DNA of 64,000 nt from Planctomycetota bacterium (GTDB lineage: Bacteria; Planctomycetota; Planctomycetia; Planctomycetales; Planctomycetaceae), in the NCBI GenBank assembly GCA_018242525.1, contig JAFEBS010000002.1, forward strand, positions 1 through 64,000. Direction: 5' to 3'. Position 1 is the stretch's first letter; every line of letters begins with the position of its first letter. The notes below the pieces were generated by a model. That model was not told the DNA's origin. It saw only the letters and a list, made by a program, of their open reading frames with translations, and ran no database searches. The position numbers were made by a program, and so were the translations under genes. This document shows positions 40,297 to 48,200 of this stretch, in pieces.

Positions 40297-41019
40297 TCAC
40301 TGGTAGACATTCCAACCGACATTCTCCACAAACACCTCGCTGATCGGCACGATCCCGCTGCGGCCATCGTCCAGCGTCACTTCAAACAATTGGCGCTGTT
40401 CATAGACTCGTCGCCCCGACCGCAGCAGGTCGCGCTGCAGGCTGTCCGAAATCACGGGAGGAGCATTCCATAAGGCGTCGGGGTCCAGCGATACTCCCTC
40501 AACCACGGGAACCTCAACCGCTTGCGAGACCTCGGCCGAATCACCCAGTTCCAATCGCAACGTCTGCTGCCGCTGCACCTCTGGCAATGTGGATTCGGCG
40601 ACCATGATTTCGTCCTGCGGATCATCGCTCGTCGTTTCGGTGGATGAATACGTTGCCGGTGATGATGACTCGACGGGACGAACCACTTGGGAACGAATTG
40701 AAAACCGTCCCAGGCCGAACATCAGCAGGCTGCAAGCAACGACGGCCGAGATCGCTCGCCATCTTCCCTGGACTGGACGCGAGAACCGCACTGCTGTCAC
40801 GGACGGTGATTCCTCCCGACGAGACGGATCCCTGGGGATCGGCTTTCGGGCCAATCCGTCGCGCAGCGCCTGCGATTCCAGGAATGCCAACGCCACCCGC
40901 CGCCAGCCCCCTTCCTCATGATCCAGCGCCATCAGGATCGCTCGACGCTCGGCCTGAGACAATTCGCCGTCCACCAGTCGATCGATCTGGCGGGCGGGTA
41001 CCGATGTAAACTCGTTCAT
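40297..41019 (-). CDS. Membrane anti-sigma factor-like protein
   Basis: A ~240-residue protein starting at the ATG at 41019, which overlaps the stop of the ECF sigma gene as ATGA. The N-terminus carries IDRLVDGELSQAERRAILMA, the DGELS motif common in planctomycete anti-sigma factors, and EGGWRRVALAFLESQ. There is no zinc HxxxCxxC motif. One membrane span is at ~85-105 (ISAVVACSLLMFGLG). The C-terminal ~130 residues are outside the cytosol and end in VTLDDGRSGIVPISEVFVEN. Its position and coupling make a role in holding the sigma factor inactive likely. Confidence 0.82.
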   Translation of the reverse strand: MNEFTSVPARQIDRLVDGELSQAERRAILMALDHEEGGWRRVALAFLESQALRDGLARKPIPRDPSRREESPSVTAVRFSRPVQGRWRAISAVVACSLLMFGLGRFSIRSQVVRPVESSSPATYSSTETTSDDPQDEIMVAESTLPEVQRQQTLRLELGDSAEVSQAVEVPVVEGVSLDPDALWNAPPVISDSLQRDLLRSGRRVYEQRQLFEVTLDDGRSGIVPISEVFVENVGWNVYQ

Positions 41020-41573
41020 GAGGCAGGCTCCATGACTTCGAGGGCAATCAGCGCGTTCCGCAATCGTTCCCGGGCACGATGCAGACGAGTCTCCACTGCG
41101 CTGTGGCTGATCCCCAGATGAGACGCCAATTGGTGATATGTCCAATCTTCTGTATATTTCAGCAACAGCAATTCCACATCTTTGGCGTGCAACTGGCAAA
41201 TGGCCCGGCGGATCAGTTGCTGTCGTTCATCCGCCAGCAACCAGATCAACGGGTCCACTGTTTCATCGATTCCGCCTGGAATCTCTGCATTCAGACGTTC
41301 TCGCAACTTCCGCCGCCTACCCAGCCGCCGTCGATGCAACAGTGCTTGACGAACCGCCACGCGATACAACCAGGGGGCGATACGATCGTCGGGAAGGTCC
41401 GGATCCTGCCGGACAGCAGCCAGGGCAATGTCCTGAAAAATCTCCTCCACGGCCCCTGCATCCCCCGACCGGGCGGTGATGACCGTTCTGAGCCAGCGGG
41501 CGTGTAGAGCCAATCGCGCGGACCAGTCACATCCGTTCGCTTCCCTGCCCTGTGATCGACGCCATCCGCTCAT
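41016..41573 (-). CDS. ECF RNA polymerase sigma factor
   Basis: A ~185-residue sigma-70-family factor with only regions 2 and 4. Region 2 shows LRTVITARSGDAGAVEEIFQDIALAAV and APWLYRVAVRQALLHRRR. Region 4 shows VELLLLKYTEDWTYHQLASHLGISHSAVETRLHRARERLRNAL with a clear helix-turn-helix. I choose the ATG at 41573; the open frame extends upstream to 41741, and AAGGAA is 12 bases before the chosen start, so the start is uncertain. It forms an operon with the overlapping anti-sigma gene and probably the PDZ gene. Confidence 0.88.
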   Translation of the reverse strand: MSGWRRSQGREANGCDWSARLALHARWLRTVITARSGDAGAVEEIFQDIALAAVRQDPDLPDDRIAPWLYRVAVRQALLHRRRLGRRRKLRERLNAEIPGGIDETVDPLIWLLADERQQLIRRAICQLHAKDVELLLLKYTEDWTYHQLASHLGISHSAVETRLHRARERLRNALIALEVMEPAS

Positions 41574-41710
41574 GACGTCCACACGTTCCTTCAAAATGCA
41601 GTCACTGTTTCTTGCCACCAATTCACGTTGCCGCACCAGATAGTTGCCGCCAGCACGTGAATCTTGCTCGAATTCTGACAGATTCGGAGCGGATTCCGCA
41701 GATTTGATCC

Positions 41711-41779
41711 CTGGAATGCGGTGGCTCGACACGCCCTCCATTCGACGATGGAGGGCTGCGTCGAGCCGCAGTACTCCAG
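41711..41779. repeat. Inverted-repeat element after the AhpD-like gene
   Basis: Arms at 41711-41741 and 41748-41779 pair imperfectly over ~31 bases around the loop TCGACG. It lies 5 bases past the stop of the AhpD-like gene and can act as its terminator. The structure resembles the other dispersed inverted repeats in this window. Confidence 0.7.
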
Positions 41780-41783
41780 GGGG

Positions 41784-42173
41784 TCATTTGAATTTGTCAT
41801 CAATGGGAACCTGGAATCCATTGGCCAGGCGGTTGGTCATGTTGGCCATGCCGACGATGCTCATCAGTTCTCCGAACATGCCCTCAGTCATCCCTTTGGA
41901 GACCGCTGCCGCGCGGTGGGAGGCGATGCAATAGTCGCAGCCATTCGTCACGCTGACGGCAACGTATATCAGTTCCCGGACTAGCGGATCGAGTTCACCT
42001 GGACCACCCATCACGTCTTTCAGTGCCGTCCAGGTGCGCTGCAGCGTCGGCGGATGATTGGCAATCATCTTCCAGAAATTGTTGATGTCGTTCGTTTTTC
42101 GCGTGGCACGGATGTCGTCGTAAACTTCCCGCACCAGTCCGTGGCTCTGTTCGTACTCAATCATTGTTGGCAA
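41784..42173 (-). CDS. Carboxymuconolactone decarboxylase/AhpD-family protein
   Basis: A ~129-residue protein of the AhpD fold. The redox-like motif NGCDYCIASHRAAA has the CxxC and the downstream His, as in alkylhydroperoxidase-like members. The N-terminal PTMIEYEQSHGLVREVYDDI and helical NNFWKMIANHPPTLQRTW are typical. I favour a TTG start at 42173, with GGAG 7 bases upstream; an ATG at 42164 or a longer frame to 42227 is also possible. The palindrome at 42200-42220 lies just upstream and may control it. The likely role is peroxide or organic-oxidant defence. Confidence 0.82.
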   Translation of the reverse strand: MPTMIEYEQSHGLVREVYDDIRATRKTNDINNFWKMIANHPPTLQRTWTALKDVMGGPGELDPLVRELIYVAVSVTNGCDYCIASHRAAAVSKGMTEGMFGELMSIVGMANMTNRLANGFQVPIDDKFK

Positions 42174-42497
42174 GGTACTTCTCCAGGAGGAATTCTTGCA
42201 TTTATCGTCCGACGATAAATGAAGCACCCTGAAGCTTATCGCCCTGAATCACCGGATCAACCCCAACAACTGCTGAGCACCCGCGCCCATTTTTGAAGGC
42301 TGCTGGTGACGCGTCCGATGGAAAAATGCATTTTTGCAGATACGTCGGGGTGGGGGATTGACTGGCAAAGCGCAAGCGGTGATACTTGTGATGCATTGTA
42401 ATCCACTGCGAAGCATGTCGCAATTCAAGTATCGCTTTGCATCACGCAGCGAGAAAAACTGTTCCAGCATGTCATGAATCGGGTGTGTCGAGAAGCA
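42174..42497. other. Divergent intergenic region of 324 bases
   Basis: It separates the AhpD-like gene (minus) from the six-gene cluster (plus). It contains the palindrome at 42200-42220. A second imperfect inverted repeat is visible: GCAAAGCG (42365-42372) and GATACTTG (42381-42388) pair with CAAGTATCGCTTTGC (42426-42440). I see no gene. Confidence 0.5.
42200..42220. promoter_or_regulatory. Perfect 10-base-arm palindrome, probable operator
   Basis: Arms ATTTATCGTC (42200-42209) and GACGATAAAT (42211-42220) flank one central base. It lies 27 bases upstream of the favoured start of the AhpD-like gene, and its sharp symmetry fits a dimeric repressor such as a MarR- or Rrf2-type regulator. No regulator gene is adjacent. 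Confidence 0.6.
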
Positions 42498-43352
42498 ATG
42501 GCGACTCAATGGTATTGGCGTGAAGGCGAAACGGAGTTAGGGCCGATTTCGTTTCCCGAGCTCACAGAGATGATCCGCCAGCATACGCTCAATGAGGATG
42601 ATCTGGTCCGTCCGCACTATTCGAAAACGTGGCAGACGACGGATACCGTCGTGGGCCTGTACTACATGGCCAACCGCACTCCGATTCCGCGCGCTGTCGT
42701 TGCCGAAGACGATCCGGCAGGCGTCACCCACCCTGACGATGTGACGCCCGCCGGTCGAGCGTACCGGTTGGATGACGTCACACACAACACACCAAGCAGC
42801 CACGGAGCGACCCCTTCTGCCACTGCTGAAAGCGATTTCGGAGAAATCCTGGCCGCAGCACCGGTGCTGGATGGTGACGAGGGAGTTGAGATTGGGTCCG
42901 TCGCGAATTTTACACACGACGATTCTGATGGCGTTTTGGGAAATCGTACGGCGACTGGCGAATGGGATTCCGTCCTGCAAGCTGCCGTGGAACATGTTGA
43001 CGCTCGATCGGATGCCGCAGATGTTCGCTCGAAAGGGAACTGGCTTGACCGAATTGCTCGCCTGTACCAACTGGCGGGGAATTCCGGAGTCATGCAGCAG
43101 GGGTTTCGGTTGAGTGTGGCGGCCGGCTGTGCCTGGGGGTTCTCGATGTGGGTGACGAATTGGAGCAATCAGCAAGCGCTGCGGTTCCCTCCCCGAAACC
43201 CTCAAGAGCAGCAATTGCGTTTCTTTCCGGTCATTGGTGCCTGCTATACCGAGGACTACTGGATGCTGCTGGCGATGAGCGCGGTGTTGTTGGGAATGGC
43301 TGCCTACTTGATGGCCGCCAAAATGGAACGTCGTTTTCTGGAGATCGAGTAA
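42498..43352 (+). CDS. GYF-like domain membrane protein
   Basis: A 284-residue protein starting at the ATG at 42498 (GAGAAG a few bases upstream). The N-terminal ~55 residues match the bacterial GYF_2/DUF4339 type: WYWREGETELGPISFPELTEMI, then LVRPHYSKTWQTTDTV. These domains are thought to bind Pro-rich peptides. A long acidic, low-complexity linker follows, then two membrane spans near the C-terminus (RLSVAAGCAWGFSMWVTN and MLLAMSAVLLGMAAYLM). It is the first gene of the six-gene cluster, and its stop abuts the next GTG start. Confidence 0.75.
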   Translation: MATQWYWREGETELGPISFPELTEMIRQHTLNEDDLVRPHYSKTWQTTDTVVGLYYMANRTPIPRAVVAEDDPAGVTHPDDVTPAGRAYRLDDVTHNTPSSHGATPSATAESDFGEILAAAPVLDGDEGVEIGSVANFTHDDSDGVLGNRTATGEWDSVLQAAVEHVDARSDAADVRSKGNWLDRIARLYQLAGNSGVMQQGFRLSVAAGCAWGFSMWVTNWSNQQALRFPPRNPQEQQLRFFPVIGACYTEDYWMLLAMSAVLLGMAAYLMAAKMERRFLEIE

Positions 43353-44063
43353 GTGAAAACGCGAAACGTACGAAAACGTCGTACGGGGTTCTCCCTGGTT
43401 GAGCTGATGGTGGTGATTGCCATCATCGCGGCGCTGCTGGCGATCGCCCTGCCCGCGGTTCAGCAGATGCGGCAGACCGCGCGGAATACGGAATGCAAGA
43501 ACAAGCTGAAACAGATCGCCGTCGCTTTGCAGAACCATCAAAGTCAATTCGGTTGCCTGCCCAAGGATGGTGTCAATGGCTGGGGATATGCCGTCAATCT
43601 ATTGCCGCAGGTGGAGCAATCGCCGCTATATCAGCAAATCAATCCGTCACAAACAACACTTCCGGGGGCCGTTCAACCGGGCTTAACGGATGTCAGCCTG
43701 AGTGTTTACTTATGCCCGTCGTTTACCAGCGATCCCACGCTGGGGTCGGGGTTTGGACGCCTGAATTACCTGGCCAATTCAGCGTTGATGAATAAGAAAA
43801 AAATGCAGTTTGGTGACGTGTTAGATGGCGAAAGCACGACGATTGTCGCCGGGGAAACCACCAGTGACCGGGCCTGGGCACAACCGGGAACTGCGTCCGG
43901 AGGTGGGGTTCCAAATCAGGGAGCATTCGGATCAAAGCACGGCAGCGGAGCCAATTTTGTGATGTGTGACGGTGCCGTGCGCTGGATCAACAATATCGTC
44001 GACACCAACACGTTTCAGGCGATGTTTACCATTGCGTCCGGCGACCAGGTGGGGAGTTTTTAG
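43353..44063 (+). CDS. DUF1559 pseudopilin-like protein, first copy
   Basis: A 236-residue type II pseudopilin-like protein. It starts with GTG directly after the upstream stop, with GGAG 9 bases before, so it is coupled. The prepilin signal is KRRTGFSLVELMVVIAIIAA, with cleavage expected between Gly and Phe and Glu at +5. The DUF1559 body includes NTECKNKLKQIAVALQNHQ and the C-terminal HGSGANFVMCDGAVRWI, the H-X-DG motif of the family. The protein is expected in the inner membrane or as a pilus-like fibre subunit. It is the shorter of the two adjacent copies. Confidence 0.9.
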   Translation: MKTRNVRKRRTGFSLVELMVVIAIIAALLAIALPAVQQMRQTARNTECKNKLKQIAVALQNHQSQFGCLPKDGVNGWGYAVNLLPQVEQSPLYQQINPSQTTLPGAVQPGLTDVSLSVYLCPSFTSDPTLGSGFGRLNYLANSALMNKKKMQFGDVLDGESTTIVAGETTSDRAWAQPGTASGGGVPNQGAFGSKHGSGANFVMCDGAVRWINNIVDTNTFQAMFTIASGDQVGSF

Positions 44064-44095
44064 TGGCGGCGACCAGTTGAAGAGGGAATCTGACT

Positions 44096-45172
44096 ATGAT
44101 TCGTCAACGGGGAACAGACCGGTTCATTGTACCGTCCGACAGACGTGCGTTTACGTTTGTCGAACTGCTGGTGGTCGTGGTGATTATCGCTTTGCTGTTA
44201 TCCCTGGGTTTGCCCGCGATGTCCAGGTCACGGCAGCGGGCACGAGTCCTGGATTGCTCAAACAATCTGCGCAATATCAATTTGGCGCTGATCCAGGCGG
44301 CCACGGACAAGGACCGATTGCCCGCGTGTGGGAATTTCGGCAAAACCACGATGTGCCACAGTTGGGTCCTGGACCTGCTTCCCTATCTCGATCAGGGACT
44401 GATCTACGCGAGTTGGAATCAGGATGCGGGATTGAATTACCCGCCCAATCAGGCCCTGGCCCAAACCTCCATTCGTGTCCTGACTTGTCCTTCGGATCTC
44501 AGCGTGGAACCGGACGTCGGGAATCTGAGTTACGTTGTCAACGGAGGCATCGGCTTCACCGCTCAGATCGGCGGTGTGCATGACTGTCCAGTGGCGCCGT
44601 TCGGGACGAAAATTGACTTCAATGGCAACGGCGCGACCTGCCTGGCATCGGGATTGCCGGATGGTGACCCCTCTGACAAGGACTTCTTTTTCAAGACAGG
44701 TTTGTTTTTCAATGAAACCTGGAAGTGGAATGTCACCGTCCGGCACCATCGGCTGGACACCGTTGTCGATGGCCTGTCTCAAACCATCACGTTCGCCGAA
44801 AATGTTCGAGCCGGTTATGACCCGTCCGATCCCAACACTGACAACTGGGCTAATTCCAACCCGTACTGTACCAGCTTCTATATCGGAAATCCGTGTAAGA
44901 ATGACTCCTGCACGCCGGGCAACGTGGACTACAGCTCGTGCAACACGGGTAAATACGCCATCAACTCCGGACTGACCGCCGGCGAGGGAGCTTCTCCGGT
45001 GCCGAATTCATTTCATGGCGAAGGAGTCAACATGGCGTTTGGAGATGGTCGAGTCAAATTCATCAATCAGAAACTCGACAGCCGCGTCTATGCCGCACTC
45101 GTCAGCCCTCAGGGGATGCTACTGGAGAACACCCCCCTGGCTCAACCCGTCGTCTCCGACTCCAGCTACTGA
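44096..45172 (+). CDS. DUF1559 pseudopilin-like protein, second copy
   Basis: A 358-residue paralogue of the gene before it, from which it is separated by 32 bases. GGGA lies 8 bases before the ATG. The prepilin signal is DRRAFTFVELLVVVVIIALL, with cleavage expected between Ala and Phe and Glu at +5. The body has RVLDCSNNLRNINLALIQAA and the H-X-DG motif SFHGEGVNMAFGDGRVKFI. A Cys-rich loop (KNDSCTPGNVDYSSCNTG) near residue 285 is an addition that may form disulphides. Together the two genes could supply major and minor subunits of a pseudopilus. Confidence 0.9.
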   Translation: MIRQRGTDRFIVPSDRRAFTFVELLVVVVIIALLLSLGLPAMSRSRQRARVLDCSNNLRNINLALIQAATDKDRLPACGNFGKTTMCHSWVLDLLPYLDQGLIYASWNQDAGLNYPPNQALAQTSIRVLTCPSDLSVEPDVGNLSYVVNGGIGFTAQIGGVHDCPVAPFGTKIDFNGNGATCLASGLPDGDPSDKDFFFKTGLFFNETWKWNVTVRHHRLDTVVDGLSQTITFAENVRAGYDPSDPNTDNWANSNPYCTSFYIGNPCKNDSCTPGNVDYSSCNTGKYAINSGLTAGEGASPVPNSFHGEGVNMAFGDGRVKFINQKLDSRVYAALVSPQGMLLENTPLAQPVVSDSSY

Positions 45173-45287
45173 TCATTGAAGTCCACACATCTTCAATTCA
45201 TGACCTGACTGGTGCGAATCACCGCTCGCTGACGCAATTGCTGACTCGTCAAGTTCCGCACTTCAACCTTAACCGAGTGTCAACATC

Positions 45288-48200
45288 ATGAGATACTCCG
45301 CCAGCGCCAGTGCGTGCCTGTTGATCTTAACTCTGATCAGGCCTGGCTCCATCGATGCACAACCGCCGCAGCCTGATCCCGATGTCAAGCGGGGCACTGT
45401 GCAGAAGGATCCGACAAAACTCCCCCGCGAAGCGGTCTTCCGACAGGCAGACCTGGATCGCAATGGAACGGTTTCGCGGTCGGAACTGTTCCGCCACAAG
45501 CTGGCAGCCGATGCGAATCCCGCCGCGCGTCGGGCCCATCTGATTCAGAAGCTCCAGTTTGAAAGCGCTTTCGGACTGGCCGATGGGGATTCAAACGAAG
45601 AATTGACACTGGCAGAGTTCCAGGCCAATGCCTGGGGAGCCGAGGCGTTCCGGGCGGGTACGACGAACACACGTGGACGAATTCCCGATCCGATGCTTGC
45701 TGTCATCGCCCGGCTCGGTCAGGTGATTCCCGGGATCGTGTCGCAACTCGACCAGAATGGCGACGAACAACTCGATCAGGCCGAATGGGCAAGCGTGAAC
45801 TGGCCAGATTTACTGCCGCTGGCAGCTTCTCCCCTGGATTGGTGGGACAAGGACAAGAACGGAACCGTCAGTTCGGAAGAATGGATTCAAGGGTTGCAGG
45901 TGGCCTTCTGCCAGCAGGATTCAAACGGAATTCCGTTGAGGGACGACGAGGGCGCGTTTTTCAATCTGAACTATTTCAATGCGATGGATGCGAATCGCGA
46001 TGGCTGGCTGACGCGTGAGGAATTCAAAGCCCGGTATTACCAGGGACCAGAGAAGTCCGGTGAACGGTTTGATCAGGTCGACCCGAAAATGAAGGGGAAG
46101 TTGACGTTCGCCGAAATGCGAGGCGTGTTTCGGATTTCTGTCCTGGACGCATTCGTAAACTATGACGTGAATCTGGACGGACTGATCTCCCACGATGAAC
46201 TGCTCGCAAAGTCCCGGCCGGACCAGCGAATCGGAGCGGAGCGGGTCTTCCCCGGATTTGACGGAAACGGCGACGGATTATCGTTGGTGGAGTTCCAATT
46301 ATCTTCGTTGGCGGACGAGTCCGTCGGCTGGAACAATCTGCCCAATGATGCCGACCGGGATGGCATGCTGACTCCCGCGGAATTCCGCCCGGGAAAGACC
46401 CTGCTGGCCAGCGGCTTGAGCGATTCCGTCTTCCGCACACTCGACCGGAACCACGACGGGACGCTCAGCTACGACGAATGCCGGTTCACGACAGACCCCA
46501 CGAAACTGCCGCGCGAAGTCGTGTTTCAGCAGGCCGATCTGGATCACAACGGAACGGTTTCCCGAGCGGAGATTTTCCGGCACAAGCTGGCGACGGACGC
46601 GAATGCCGGTGCCCGGCGAAGTTATCTCGCTCAGAAACTGCAGTTTGATGCCGCGTTTGCCCTGGCCGATGCGGACGCCAACGACGAATTGACGCTCGCG
46701 GAATTCCAGGCCGACACCTGGGGCGTGGAGGCTTTTCGGGCCGGAACGTCGACCGCTCGTGTTCGGCAGCCGGATCCGATCCTGGATCTGATTGCACGCT
46801 TGAGCCAGGCGATCCCCGTGGTGGTCAAGCGACATGACACGAATTCCAACGGACAGCTCGACGCGGCAGAATGGGCACAGCTGAACTGGACGGATTTGCA
46901 ACCCCTGGCTCCCTCGCCCATCGAATGGTGGGACAAGGACAAGAACAGCGCGATCACTTCGGACGAATGGATTCAGGGATTGCAGGTGGCGTTCTGCCAG
47001 CAGGCACCCGAAGGAACCCCGTTACGGCGGGACGACGGCTCGATTTTCAACTTCAGTTACTTTACATCATTGGACGCCAACCGGGATGGCTGGCTGACGC
47101 GCGAAGAGTTCACGACCCGGTATTATCAGGGTCCGGAAAAATCCGGTGAACGGTTTGATCAGATCGATACAGCGTCGAACGGGAAGCTGACGTTCGCCCA
47201 GATGCACGTGGTCCAGTTCCGCACACCAGTTCTGGACGCGTTCTTAAACTGTGACGTGAACCTGGATGGCCTCGTCACCCGCGATGAACTGTTCGCCAAA
47301 TGTCGGCCCGATCACCGGGCTGTTGCCGAACGAACTTTCCCGGCATTCGACCAGGACGGCGACGGTTTGACGTTGATGGAGTACCGAGCAACACCGTTTG
47401 CGGACGAAACCATCAGTTGGATTTCTGTGCCCAACGATGCCGACCGGGATGGCGTGCTGACGCCAGCGGAATTCCGTCCGAGTAAGACTCTGCTGGCCAG
47501 CGGCTTGAGTGATTCCTACTTCCGTACACTTGATCGCAATCACAATGGGACACTCAGCTACGACGAATGCAGGTTCACGACAGACCCCACGAAACTGCCG
47601 CGCGAAGTCGTGTTTCAGCAGGCCGATCTGGATCACAACGGAACGGTTTCCCGAGCGGAGATTTTCCGGCACAAGCTGGCGACGGACGCGAATGCCGGTG
47701 CCCGGCGAAGTTATCTCGCTCAGAAACTGCAGTTTGATGCCGCGTTTGCCCTGGCCGATGCGGACGCCAACGACGAATTGACGCTCGCGGAATTCCAGGC
47801 CGACACCTGGGGTGTGGAGGCTTTTCGGGCCGGAACGTCGACCGCTCGTGTTCGGCTGCCGGATCCGATCCTGGATCTGATTGCACGCTTGAGCCAGGCG
47901 ATCCCCGTGGTGGTTAAGCGACATGACACGAATTCCGACGGACAGCTCGACGCGGCGGAATGGGCTCAGGTGAACTGGACAGACCTGCAACCGTTGGCAC
48001 CTTCCCCGATCGAATGGTGGGACAAGGACAAAAACAGTGCGATCAGTCCGGACGAATGGATTGAGGGGTTGCAGGTGGCCTTCTGTCAGCAGGCTCCGAA
48101 TGGAACCCCATTGCGGAGAGATGACGGAACGTTTTTCAATTACTACTACTTTACGATGATGGATGCGGATCTAGATGGCTCTCTGACCCGCGAGGAGTTC

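Noticed and set aside
46299..47990. Antisense frames of ~200-250 codons over the repeat gene
   Set aside because: They recur with the same sequence in each repeat because they mirror the sense repeats.
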